Shown here: positions 1 to 7,789 of the stretch, piece after piece
Layout: every line of letters starts with the position of its first letter
Position numbering within the stretch: the stretch's first letter is position 1
Assembly: GCA_023229765.1 (NCBI GenBank)
Contig: JALNYO010000013.1
Coordinates: forward strand, 32,993 to 96,992
Length of the DNA: 64,000 bases
DNA from: Syntrophales bacterium
GTDB taxonomy: Bacteria > Desulfobacterota > Syntrophia > Syntrophales > UBA5619
Direction of reading: 5' to 3'
Notes under the pieces: model-generated
The model's database searches: none
Told to the model about the DNA's origin: nothing
The model's input: the letters and a program-made list of their open reading frames with translations, nothing else
Position numbers and translations under genes: made by a program

Positions 1-251
1 ATTTAAGGGGAGCATATTGCCCCTTCGCTCCCGGATTTTTAAACACTTATTTGACGTCAACTGTCAAGTAAATTACCATAAATGACTTTCGTCCGGCAGA
101 TATGCAGGGATATTACCGGCAAAGAAAGTACCCTTAAAAAATACTTTTAAAAAAAATCCCTATTGTGGTAGATAGTCATGGAGGGCGTTTGTATGAGGAT
201 CCCCTTGATAAGAATCCTCAAGATTATGGCAACATAAAGAAAGGAACGAAA

Positions 252-809
252 TTGAAAAAGGATAACGTAATTCTTTTCAGCGGTGGCGCGGACGGGGCAG
301 AGGCGGAATTTGGAGCAAACGCGGAACGCTACGGAATTGAAGAGGTGAATTTTACCTTTGATGGACATACCCGCTGCAGACAGCGAGGCGTGCGCGTTCT
401 GAATCATGAAGAGTTGAAAAACGGCGATGTCAGTCTTGAATATGTGTCAAGATTAATGAATCGCCGCTATACAGAAAGCCCAATTTTGCGCAAGGTTCTG
501 CAGACAATCTGGTATCAGGTTAATAACGGCCAGTCAATTTACGTTGTCGGAGAGATCCTGCCCGACAAGACCGTTAAAGGCGGAACAGGGTGGGGCGCCG
601 AATTCGCAAAGATCTGCAATAAGCCTTTATTTGTGTTTGATCAGAAAATTAACGCCTGGTTTCAGTGGGATAAAACTGACTGGGTGGAGCGCGAAAGGGG
701 GAACGAACCGGTCATAACCCATCAGCATTTCGCGGGAACGGGCACGAGGTTCCTTGCGGAAAACGGCAAAAAGGCGATTGCCGAGCTGTTTGAAAGAACC
801 TTTTGTTAA
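252..809 (+). CDS. SLOG/Rossmann-like conserved hypothetical protein
   Basis: A soluble protein of about 185 residues. The N-terminus has a beta strand followed by a glycine-rich turn (ILFSGGADGAE), and a second glycine-rich stretch (KGGTGWGAEFAK) lies mid-protein. This layout resembles nucleotide-binding Rossmann folds of the SLOG/putative molybdenum-carrier type, but no function can be assigned. I prefer the TTG at 252 because an AAAGAAAGGAA purine tract precedes it. The frame is open back to a GTG at 165, which would add 29 residues of low-complexity sequence with no clear ribosome binding site. It is a single gene followed by a strong terminator. The family resemblance is tentative; that it is a real gene is fairly sure from its composition and conserved-looking motifs. 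Confidence 0.6.
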   Translation: MKKDNVILFSGGADGAEAEFGANAERYGIEEVNFTFDGHTRCRQRGVRVLNHEELKNGDVSLEYVSRLMNRRYTESPILRKVLQTIWYQVNNGQSIYVVGEILPDKTVKGGTGWGAEFAKICNKPLFVFDQKINAWFQWDKTDWVERERGNEPVITHQHFAGTGTRFLAENGKKAIAELFERTFC

Positions 810-883
810 CCGCTGAAAAATTTATCCGCATGTAAAAAGTGCTGCTTGAAGCAAGCAGGTCGGCGGCAGAGGAAACTAAAATG

Positions 884-920
884 CAAACGGCGTCAGAATT
901 GACGCCGTTTGTTCTTTTTT
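884..920 (+). terminator. Rho-independent terminator
   Basis: A 12-bp perfect stem (CAAACGGCGTCA paired with TGACGCCGTTTG) with a four-base loop is followed by TTCTTTTTT. It lies about 75 bp after the stop of the SLOG-like gene and should end its transcript. Confidence 0.85.
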
Positions 921-929
921 ACTTTGTAT

Positions 930-980
930 GAAAATCCCCCCATCCCCCCTTTACCAAAGGGGGGGTAAGGGGGGATTTTC
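930..980. repeat. C/G-rich inverted repeat (REP-like)
   Basis: A long imperfect palindrome: GAAAATCCCCCC at the left end mirrors GGGGGGATTTTC at the right, with a second C-run/G-run pair inside around a short centre. It lies between the terminator of the upstream gene and the larger palindromic element, so it is not needed as a terminator. It looks like a dispersed palindromic repeat. Only one copy was found in this window. Confidence 0.6.
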
Positions 981-1051
981 ATGCTTCGTTGAGCCCGCAC
1001 CGGGCATGGGGGTCTATGCAAACCAACCTTACAGCGCCGGTACCGGGCTTA

Positions 1052-1230
1052 GGGCCTGTCCACAAATAACCTGAACATCTTGCATCTCATCTTTGGGCCA
1101 TCTTTGGCTGTGGCTCAATCACAAAATCCTCAACGTAGCGCTGCTACGTCTGCGGTTTTGTTCAATCGCCGCAACCAAATCCAACCCAAATCTGAGCGCA
1201 ATCTTGTCCAGGTTATTTGTGGACAGGCCC
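1052..1230. mobile_element. 179-bp fully palindromic MITE-like element with TTA target duplication
   Basis: Both ends carry the same 22-bp terminal inverted repeat, beginning GGGCCTGTCCACAAATAACC on the left and its reverse complement on the right. The inverted similarity continues imperfectly inwards to the centre, around CGTAGCGCTGCTACG. TTA is directly repeated on both sides (1049-1051 and 1231-1233). Short palindromic elements with 3-bp TNA duplications fit non-autonomous derivatives of IS5-type transposons. That assignment is an inference, because no transposase is present. The right end stops about 10 bp from the stop codon of the flavoprotein gene. Confidence 0.7.
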
Positions 1231-1240
1231 TTAGACAAAA

Positions 1241-1960
1241 TCAGACAGCCGAAAGCAGTTTCTCCCAATACTTATTGGCGCCCTCCATATACTTATCGTA
1301 GGGAACTATCGGTTTCTCCAATTCTGCCTGCGTATTTTCCGATAACTTTCCGTCAGTTGCTATTTCCCGGCCGGCCTTTTTCAGAATTTCCTTGTATTTT
1401 TCGACCAGGGGAAGCAGCACGGGAATGTCCATCTTGAGAACTTCGCCTCCCCCCCGATATATTTCCGCAATCAATTCCGAGTGCATATTGCGGGCAATTC
1501 TCTTGAACAAGAGACTAAGAACCTGGAAGTGGGTCTGCTCCGCGAATCCACAGTTTGAGATAACGGCTATCTTGGGGATTTTTTCATATCGCTTGCGATG
1601 TCGGTATTCCCCCTGCGGATCCTTTTCAAAATACGGTTCGGTAAGTGGAATCATTCTGTCCATAAATGTCTTCATTATTCCGGTCACATTGTCAACATAA
1701 AGGGGCGTCGCGAAAACGATCAGATCGGCCTTTATGAAAAGTGGCAAAAGTCCTTCCATATCGTCCTTCTGGACACATTTCCCCGGCGTTTTCAACCAAC
1801 AGTCAAAACAACCCAGGCAGGGCTTTATCTTTTTTCTAAAAAGGAAAACATTCTCAACCTCTGCCCCCGCCTCCCTCGCCCCTTGTAGAAACGCCTCCAC
1901 CATCACATGCGTATTGCCTTTTCCCATATGCGGGCTGCCATTAAAGACGACTATTTTCAT
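1241..1960 (-). CDS. Iron-sulfur flavoprotein / NADPH-dependent FMN reductase family
   Basis: A 239-residue flavodoxin-like protein. The N-terminal strand-loop (FNGSPHMGKGNTH, residues 6-18) is the FMN phosphate-binding loop. A compact cysteine motif follows at C48, C51, C54 and C62 (C-x2-C-x2-C-x7-C), as in iron-sulfur flavoproteins that carry a 4Fe-4S cluster next to FMN. TPLYVDNVTGIMKTFMDR is the usual second FMN-contact segment. The likely role is electron transfer or reduction of small oxidants in an anaerobe; the substrate is unknown. The start is supported by AAAGGAGG 8 bp upstream. Its 3' end almost touches the 179-bp palindromic element, which may therefore have altered its natural terminator. 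Confidence 0.85.
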   Translation of the reverse strand: MKIVVFNGSPHMGKGNTHVMVEAFLQGAREAGAEVENVFLFRKKIKPCLGCFDCWLKTPGKCVQKDDMEGLLPLFIKADLIVFATPLYVDNVTGIMKTFMDRMIPLTEPYFEKDPQGEYRHRKRYEKIPKIAVISNCGFAEQTHFQVLSLLFKRIARNMHSELIAEIYRGGGEVLKMDIPVLLPLVEKYKEILKKAGREIATDGKLSENTQAELEKPIVPYDKYMEGANKYWEKLLSAV

Positions 1961-2175
1961 CTCTCTCCTCCTTTAAGACAGAAACTCTCATTACATCTAT
2001 TTTTGTTGCCGAGGGTCGTCGCAGGCCCCATTCAACCGGGATGCCGTCGCGTTATCCGTAGATCGTCGGAATCATTGCATAGATTGGGGAAACAATCAAG
2101 ATAAAGCGCCCTCTTTAAATTCCAGCGATCTTGAGCTCTACCTCCCCGGGTCCTTGCGGATGCGGGCGCCCTGAC

Positions 2176-2215
2176 AAAAATATCCCCCGACTGCTCTCAG
2201 AAGGGGGATATTTTT
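2176..2215 (-). terminator. Bidirectional hairpin terminator after glnK
   Basis: A perfect 13-bp stem, AAAAATATCCCCC paired with GGGGGATATTTTT, with a 14-base loop. Read on the minus strand it ends in a T-run about 40 bp after the glnK stop, so it should end the amtB-glnK transcript. The A/T tails on both sides could let it work in either direction. The stretch 1961-2175 shows no gene or other recognisable signal. Confidence 0.85.
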
Positions 2216-2252
2216 CTTATATTTCAGGTTGTCGTTTATGAAAATATGTTCC

Positions 2253-2594
2253 TCATCCGATTGCCTTATTTCCGGTGTCGCCAGTACGCACCCGGATGCA
2301 CTGTTCAAGGGGCAAAACAAATATTTTACCGTCGCCGATCGTTCCCGTTCTGGCCCCTTTTATGATCGCATCGATGGTCGGCTGAACAAATTCGTCGTTC
2401 ACGGCAATCTCAAAGCGCACCTTGTCCAGAAGATTCACCTCCGTTATAACACCCCGGTATGACTCGGAGTGTCCGCCCTGAGACCCGCAACCGATAACGC
2501 TGGAGACGGTCATTTTACCGACCTGTGCATCGAACAGCGCCTGTTTTACATCGGTAAGCTTTTCCGGTTTGACAACCGCGATAACCATTTTCAT
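2253..2594 (-). CDS. glnK: PII nitrogen regulatory protein (GlnK-type)
   Basis: A 113-residue PII signal protein. It keeps the family start (MKMVIAVVKPEKL), the end of the T-loop (ESYRG) and the nucleotide-binding signature TGTIGDGKIFVLPL. PII proteins bind ATP, ADP and 2-oxoglutarate and plug the AmtB channel when nitrogen is plentiful. Alignment with E. coli GlnB keeps Tyr46, but the uridylylation site Tyr51 is replaced by Thr (YRGVIT versus YRGAEY). Control by GlnD uridylylation at that site is therefore not expected. The ATG at 2594 was chosen because AAAGGAGAAG lies just upstream. It follows amtB by 39 bp in one transcription unit. Confidence 0.95.
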   Translation of the reverse strand: MKMVIAVVKPEKLTDVKQALFDAQVGKMTVSSVIGCGSQGGHSESYRGVITEVNLLDKVRFEIAVNDEFVQPTIDAIIKGARTGTIGDGKIFVLPLEQCIRVRTGDTGNKAIG

Positions 2595-2633
2595 GTTTTC
2601 TTCTCCTTTCACTATGCCGGGATGTCCCGGATA

Positions 2634-4115
2634 TTATTTTGTCAAAAACCCCTGGAAATCGGGATAAGCCTTCATGCCATGCTCTCCAATATCCAAACCG
2701 GCGAGTTCCTCTTCCCGCGATACCCGAAGTCCCATAACGGCTTTGATCACATACCATACGGCGAATGCCGCGACAAAGGTAAACACTCCAACCGCAACGA
2801 CTCCGGCCGCCTGCGCCAAAAGCAGTTTCACCCCGCCGCCGAAAAAAAGACCGTTGCCGGTGGCAGTCCCGGTAATTTTGTCTTGGGCGAAAAGCCCGAC
2901 CGCCAGGGTTCCAAATACGCCATTCACCAAATGTACGGAGAGGGCGCCTACCGGGTCGTCCAGCTTCAGCTTGTCAAAAAACAGGACGGCGAGCACCACG
3001 AGCACCCCGGCGATCAGGCCGATAATAGCGGATGAGCCCACGCTGACAAAGGCGCAGGAAGCGGTTATGGCGACCAGTCCGGCCAGGGCGCCGTTGATGA
3101 TCATCGAAAGATCGGGCTTTTTCTGCACCAGCCAGGAGACAATGGCTGAACTTAGAATCGCCATCGCCGCCGCAGTGTTGGTTGTTACAGCGATATGGGC
3201 AATCGCGCTGCCGTCCCCCACACCCATCGTCGAACCGGGATTGAACCCGAACCAGCCGAACCACAAAACGAGGCCGCCGAGGGTCACCATGGACATGTTG
3301 TGACCCATGATCGGTTTGATCGATCCATCGGCACGATACTTCCCGTAACGGGAGCCGAGCAGGATAACCCCGGCCAGGGCCGACCATCCTCCCACGGAGT
3401 GCACAACCGAAGAACCGGCAAAATCAAACATCCCCATTGTCTGGAGAAAGCCGCCGCCCCAGATCCAGTGGCCGGTGATGGGGTACAAGATCCCTACCAG
3501 GATAAACGAAAAGACGATGAAGGAAATGAATTTTACCCTTTCCGCAACGGCGCCGGAAACGATCGTCGCGGCGGTTCCGGCAAAAACAAGCTGAAAGAAA
3601 AACTTTGCCCATAAAGGAACGCCGGTCCAGTTCAAAGCGGCGTACGCGCCTTTATAGGCCTCCCCGATGGCGGGGCTGTTGTCGGGGCCGCCGGCGAAGA
3701 AAAGCCCCTCCAACCCCATGAAGGAGCTGCCGTTCCCGAACATCAGCCCCCAGCCGATCACATAAAATGATATTGAGGCAATCGCGAAAACGATGAAGTT
3801 CTTCGCCAGGATGTTCACCGTATTTTTCGCCCTGCACAGACCGGACTCAACCATCGCAAACCCGAGGTTCATAAAAAAGACCAGAAACGCGGCTATCAGC
3901 ACCCAGAGAGTGTCAACGCCAACCTGTAAATTTTTCAGGGATTCCGCCAATCCCTTTTCCCCCAGGACAACCGCGGGCGCCGGGGACATTGCTGATGGTT
4001 GGTTCAAAACTATAGAACCATCCTGCACGGGCAATGCCTGCTGAGCAGCCGCCGGGAAACCCGCGCTTAAAAAAATGCCTGTTAACAAAACTAATACGCC
4101 GATCAATTTCTTCAT
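2634..4115 (-). CDS. amtB: Ammonium transporter
   Basis: A 493-residue Amt/MEP/Rh channel for ammonium uptake in the inner membrane. It has a cleavable signal peptide (residues 1-24, ending AAA), an extra periplasmic segment, and about eleven membrane helices. Family motifs include FFMNLGFAMVESGLCRAKN near the N-terminus, the GHWIWGGG pore segment, VVHSVGGW and SVHLVNGVFGTLAVG. The gene is followed directly by glnK, the usual pairing, in which GlnK blocks the channel pore. An AGGAGG ribosome binding site lies 7 bp before the ATG. Length and motifs are complete. Confidence 0.96.
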   Translation of the reverse strand: MKKLIGVLVLLTGIFLSAGFPAAAQQALPVQDGSIVLNQPSAMSPAPAVVLGEKGLAESLKNLQVGVDTLWVLIAAFLVFFMNLGFAMVESGLCRAKNTVNILAKNFIVFAIASISFYVIGWGLMFGNGSSFMGLEGLFFAGGPDNSPAIGEAYKGAYAALNWTGVPLWAKFFFQLVFAGTAATIVSGAVAERVKFISFIVFSFILVGILYPITGHWIWGGGFLQTMGMFDFAGSSVVHSVGGWSALAGVILLGSRYGKYRADGSIKPIMGHNMSMVTLGGLVLWFGWFGFNPGSTMGVGDGSAIAHIAVTTNTAAAMAILSSAIVSWLVQKKPDLSMIINGALAGLVAITASCAFVSVGSSAIIGLIAGVLVVLAVLFFDKLKLDDPVGALSVHLVNGVFGTLAVGLFAQDKITGTATGNGLFFGGGVKLLLAQAAGVVAVGVFTFVAAFAVWYVIKAVMGLRVSREEELAGLDIGEHGMKAYPDFQGFLTK

Positions 4116-4182
4116 TTTCCAACCTCCTCAGTTTTTTAAAACCCCCGCGGCAAGTGCGGGATGCCCTTTTCCTTCCTGGCTT

Positions 4183-4198
4183 CTCAAGAACCGGGCCA
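4183..4198 (-). promoter_or_regulatory. Possible sigma-54 promoter for amtB-glnK
   Basis: On the minus strand TGGCCCG-N4-TTGAG matches the sigma-54 consensus TGGCACG-N4-TTGCW except at the -12 dinucleotide (GA instead of GC) and one base of the -24 box. It lies 68-83 bp upstream of the amtB start, where nitrogen-controlled promoters often sit. The -12 mismatch is serious, so this is only a candidate. The rest of 4116-4400 shows no gene. Confidence 0.25.
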
Positions 4199-4409
4199 AC
4201 CGGGCAGTTATTAGTTAACTATCTTAATACAGGATGGTTTTTTACTGACAATCGCAGAGGGGGCCATCCTGCATACCGGACAAATTTGTATCTTCTTGCG
4301 CTTACGCTCAACGAAAATGTGCTAAACAATAAAACGACGGCAAATGATCTCTTAAAATGACACTCATCAGACTGTTTTATACAAGCAAAGCTTTAGACAG
4401 GAAAAAGGA

Positions 4410-4438
4410 TTGAACCTCGAAAGAAAATGCGTTATACG
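4410..4438 (+). promoter_or_regulatory. Promoter candidate for mreB copy 1
   Basis: TTGAAC, a 17-bp spacer, then TATACG. The equivalent position upstream of mreB copy 2 also has TTGAAC-N17-TATAGA, although the surrounding bases have diverged. That retention supports it as a sigma-70-type promoter. Confidence 0.55.
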
Positions 4439-4504
4439 ATGAACGGGATTGGAAAAATAATTTTGATGTTATTGATTATATGAAATAAGTCGGAGGATAC
4501 GGGT

Positions 4505-5548
4505 TTGCTTTTTGATTTTATTTTGGGGAAATTTTCCAACGACCTGGCGATTGACCTGGGAACGGCCAACACGCTGGTTTATGTCAAGGGAAAGGGGATT
4601 GTGCTCAACGAACCCTCCGTTGTCGCCGTTCACCAGAATGCCCGCGGGGAAAAGAAGGTGCTGGCGGTAGGCGCCGAGGCCAAGAAGATGCTGGGAAGAA
4701 CCCCCGGCAACATCGTCGCCATCCGCCCCATGCGCGACGGGGTAATCGCCGATTTCGACATCACCGAGGCGATGCTCCGCCATTTCATCCTGAGCGTTCA
4801 CAACCGGCGCGCCCTCGTTCGCCCCCGCATCATCGTTTCCATCCCCTCGGGGATAACGCAGGTGGAGAAGCGCGCCGTCCGGGAGACGGTGGAATCCGCA
4901 GGCGCCCGGGAGATATACCTGATCGAGGAACCGATGGCGGCGGCCATCGGGGCGGGTTTGCCGGTAACCGAGCCGATCAGTTCGATGGTTGTCGATATCG
5001 GCGGCGGGACAACCGAGGTGGCGGTGATCTCGCTTACCGGCATCGTCTATTCCAAGTCGGTCCGGGTAGCCGGCGACAGGCTGGACGAAGATATTGTTCA
5101 GTACATAAAGCACAAGTACAGTCTGCTTATCGGCGAGCGCACCGGAGAGATCATCAAGACAACCATCGGCAACGCCTACCCCGATCCGGAGGGGGAAGTC
5201 CGCACGATGGAGATAAAGGGGCGGGATCTGATCTCCGGCATCCCCAAAATCCTGGAGATAAACTCCGGCGAAATCCGCGAGGCGATCGGCGAATCGCTCG
5301 GCCTGATCGTCGATGCGGTGAAAAACGCCCTCGAGAATGCGCCGCCTGAACTCTCCGGCGACATTGCCGACCGGGGAATCGTGCTGACCGGCGGCGGCGC
5401 GCTCCTCAGAAACCTCGACCTGCTGATCAAAGAGGAAACGGGGCTTCCGACCATCATCGCCGACGACCCGCTCACCACCGTCGCCCGGGGCGCCGGTATG
5501 GCACTGGATCACATCGATATCCTCAAAGAGGTCACCTTTCAAACATGA
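4505..5548 (+). CDS. mreB: Rod-shape actin homologue MreB, copy 1
   Basis: A 347-residue full-length MreB, the actin-like ATPase that forms membrane-bound filaments and directs the elongation machinery. It shows the phosphate-1 motif (IDLGTANTLVY), the phosphate-2 motif (VVDIGGGTTEVAV) and the adenosine motif (GIVLTGGGALL). Translation starts at TTG with GGAGG upstream. The protein differs from copy 2 (41207-42250) at one residue, Glu versus Lys in KEETG/KEKTG. The DNA is identical over the first 841 bp and carries all seven differences in the last ~200 bp. No mreC follows; the next genes are a PilZ protein and motA-motB at 18, 7 and 3 bp spacing, so this copy belongs to a motility operon. 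Confidence 0.96.
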   Translation: MLFDFILGKFSNDLAIDLGTANTLVYVKGKGIVLNEPSVVAVHQNARGEKKVLAVGAEAKKMLGRTPGNIVAIRPMRDGVIADFDITEAMLRHFILSVHNRRALVRPRIIVSIPSGITQVEKRAVRETVESAGAREIYLIEEPMAAAIGAGLPVTEPISSMVVDIGGGTTEVAVISLTGIVYSKSVRVAGDRLDEDIVQYIKHKYSLLIGERTGEIIKTTIGNAYPDPEGEVRTMEIKGRDLISGIPKILEINSGEIREAIGESLGLIVDAVKNALENAPPELSGDIADRGIVLTGGGALLRNLDLLIKEETGLPTIIADDPLTTVARGAGMALDHIDILKEVTFQT

Positions 5549-5566
5549 AACAAAGGAGTCTAGACA

Positions 5567-6103
5567 ATGCCGGGGATTGAAGAAGATAACAAGCAACATG
5601 ATCGTGAATTTTCACGCATAAAAACAGCTCTTTCCATGAGAATGCGCGTTGTATCTGCTGAGGAGAAGGCTGCCATGGAAGGCCGGATAGGGGGAATTTC
5701 GGAAATCCAGTTTAATCCTCCCCAGCCTTTAAGCGACCCTGCGCTTTATGAGTGGGTAAAATTTCTTGATGCAAAGTTAGACCAGATTTTACAGTTAATC
5801 TTTGAAAACAAGAAAGAATGTCAAATGCCCATGGAAGTATGCGATCTAAGTGGAGGCGGCATGAGCACCCTCTCGCAGGAGCAGTTTGCCCCAGGCGACA
5901 CCCTGGAAATAAGCATCCTTTATCCTTTTTCTCCGCCGCAGATACTGCGCTTGTATGGAGATGTCTTACGTTCAGAAAAAAGCGCAGACGGTTATTGGAC
6001 TGCGGTAAAGTTCACCATGATCGATGATTCGACCCGGGATAAGATATTTAAGCTGGTCTTCGAAAAGGAACGAGAAATTATTCGGAGCAAAAGAGGAGAA
6101 TAG
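5567..6103 (+). CDS. PilZ-domain protein (putative c-di-GMP receptor)
   Basis: A 178-residue soluble protein. The N-terminal half is helical with charged stretches (SRIKTALSMRMR). The C-terminal half carries DLSGGGMS, the D/NxSxxG signature of PilZ domains, followed by the beta-barrel pattern GDTLEISILYP and YWTAVKFTMID. PilZ domains bind cyclic di-GMP. The usual RxxxR partner motif is not obvious directly before the barrel, so binding is likely but unproven. It sits between mreB copy 1 and motA, has a good AAAGGAG site, and is almost certainly cotranscribed with motAB. A role as a brake or adaptor for the stator is plausible, by analogy with YcgR. Confidence 0.85.
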   Translation: MPGIEEDNKQHDREFSRIKTALSMRMRVVSAEEKAAMEGRIGGISEIQFNPPQPLSDPALYEWVKFLDAKLDQILQLIFENKKECQMPMEVCDLSGGGMSTLSQEQFAPGDTLEISILYPFSPPQILRLYGDVLRSEKSADGYWTAVKFTMIDDSTRDKIFKLVFEKEREIIRSKRGE

Positions 6104-6110
6104 CTGAAAT

Positions 6111-6968
6111 ATGTTTGCAATAATTGGCTTCCTAATCGTTACGGGCGCTGTTGTCGGCGGCTATCTTCTCGAACACGGCAATCTTTCCATTCTTTTTCAG
6201 CCGACAGAACTGCTGATAATCGGCGGAGCAGCTCTGGGCTCCCTTGTCGTCGCCGCTCCGCTCAAAACAATCAAACTTCTTGTCGCCTCCGTCATAAAAG
6301 TTTTCACTTACAAATCATATACGAAAAATGATTACATCGAAGTGCTGCTCCTGCTCAATGCCATATTTTACAAGATAAGACAGCAGGGGCTTGTGGCGGT
6401 CGAATCCGACGTTGACAATCCCGAGGAAAGCGCTATTTTCAAACAATATCCGGGAATCCTTAAAAAACATCATACGCTGACATTTATAACCGACACGCTC
6501 CGCACCGTCATGACGACGACAATCCCGCCGCACGAACTGGAAGCGCTCATGGACAATGAATTGGAAGCCCATCATGAGGAAACAATTATGCCTTCGGATC
6601 TGCTGAGCTTTGTCGCCGATTCGCTTCCCGGTCTTGGCATAGTAGCCGCTGTTCTTGGGATCGTCATCACAATGGGGAAAATAAGCGAGCCGCCGGAAGT
6701 TATTGGTCATAGCGTTGGCGCTGCCCTGGTTGGAACGTTTTTGGGAATCCTGCTGAGCTATGGCTATGTGGGACCTTTGGCAAGAAACATCTCCCTCCTT
6801 GCCGCGGAAGACTTGCAGTACCTTACGGTAATCAAGGTTTCCCTGCTTTCCTTCATCGGCAGCGGCGCCGCTCCCAAAGTGGCAATCGAATTCGGCCGAA
6901 GGGTTGCGCCCGGGGATGCCAAACCTACTTTTACAGAGATGGAAGAAGCTCTGCGGGCAAAGAAATAG
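6111..6968 (+). CDS. motA: Flagellar-type stator protein MotA
   Basis: A 285-residue proton-channel stator subunit of the MotA/TolQ/ExbB family. Two N-terminal membrane helices (residues 1-20 and about 33-55) are followed by a long cytoplasmic loop rich in charged residues, then two more helices (SLPGLGIVAAVLGIVITMG and ALVGTFLGILLSYG). The cytoplasmic loop normally contacts the rotor. The gene starts 7 bp after the PilZ gene and is followed at 3 bp by motB. No flagellar structural genes are visible in the window, so whether it drives flagella or another motor cannot be told from here. Confidence 0.94.
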   Translation: MFAIIGFLIVTGAVVGGYLLEHGNLSILFQPTELLIIGGAALGSLVVAAPLKTIKLLVASVIKVFTYKSYTKNDYIEVLLLLNAIFYKIRQQGLVAVESDVDNPEESAIFKQYPGILKKHHTLTFITDTLRTVMTTTIPPHELEALMDNELEAHHEETIMPSDLLSFVADSLPGLGIVAAVLGIVITMGKISEPPEVIGHSVGAALVGTFLGILLSYGYVGPLARNISLLAAEDLQYLTVIKVSLLSFIGSGAAPKVAIEFGRRVAPGDAKPTFTEMEEALRAKK

Positions 6969-6971
6969 AAA

Positions 6972-7775
6972 ATGGAGAAAAATTCTCAACCAATAATCAT
7001 CAAGAAAAAAAAGGGCGGCCACGCCGGACATCATGGCGGGGCGTGGAAGGTCGCCTATGCGGACTTCGTTACCGCGCTTATGGCATTTTTTCTGGTCATG
7101 TGGCTGGTTGCCTCGGTAGCCCCGGAAAAAAAGGCTCGAGTTGCACAATATATGAGAAATTACAGCATCTTTGCTGAATCGGGAAAATCCTTCATGACAG
7201 GCACTTCTCAGGTATTGAACCAGCCGGACAAGGGCTTTAGACCAACGCCCCAGGATACTGTCCGGGGCAGTGGCGGAGGGGGAGTGACGCAGGAGGAGAT
7301 GGTAAAGAAAATGAAGAAAGCCATCGAAGAAAAGCTCGCATCGGTAAAGAATCAGGTTACCGTCGATATCATTGAGGGGGGAGTAAGGGTACAGATAACC
7401 GACACGGAGGGGGGAATGATGTTCCCTTCCGGCAGCGCCGATCTAACCGAAAAGGCAAAAGAAATATTGAGAATCGTGGCAGAAAACATAAAAAATGTCC
7501 CTAATCGCATTGCCGTCGAAGGCCACACCGACGCCGCACCCTTCAAGGGCGCCGAGAGGACAAACTGGGAACTTTCCACCGCTCGCGCCTCCGCCGCCCG
7601 AAGGATGCTGGAAGAATACGGCATTGAATCGTCAAGGATAGCGCGCGTCGTTGGCTATGCCGATCAGGAATTGATCGTGCCTGAGAATCCCAATGATCCC
7701 AGAAACCGCCGGATCAGCATCATTCTTATAAACGACAAATCTACACCCCCGGCTGAAGCGCCGCTTACCAAATAA
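6972..7775 (+). CDS. motB: Stator protein MotB with OmpA-like peptidoglycan-binding domain
   Basis: A 267-residue partner of MotA. The lysine-rich N-terminus leads into a single membrane helix containing the proton-carrying aspartate (D31 in AYADFVTALMAFFLVMWL). A linker is followed by an OmpA-like domain (about 120-255) with VEGHTDAAPF and NRRISIIL, which anchors the stator to peptidoglycan. The gene overlaps nothing and ends 14 bp before the convergent cheX. Length and motifs are typical of flagellar MotB rather than of gliding-motor variants. Confidence 0.95.
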   Translation: MEKNSQPIIIKKKKGGHAGHHGGAWKVAYADFVTALMAFFLVMWLVASVAPEKKARVAQYMRNYSIFAESGKSFMTGTSQVLNQPDKGFRPTPQDTVRGSGGGGVTQEEMVKKMKKAIEEKLASVKNQVTVDIIEGGVRVQITDTEGGMMFPSGSADLTEKAKEILRIVAENIKNVPNRIAVEGHTDAAPFKGAERTNWELSTARASAARRMLEEYGIESSRIARVVGYADQELIVPENPNDPRNRRISIILINDKSTPPAEAPLTK

Positions 7776-7789
7776 TGTGATATTGCGCC

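Noticed and set aside
4469..5599. Long minus-strand open frame opposite mreB (also opposite copy 2 at 41168-42244)
   Set aside because: It mirrors the GC-rich third positions of mreB; the translation is rich in Asp, Gly and Arg, with no family pattern and no ribosome binding site.
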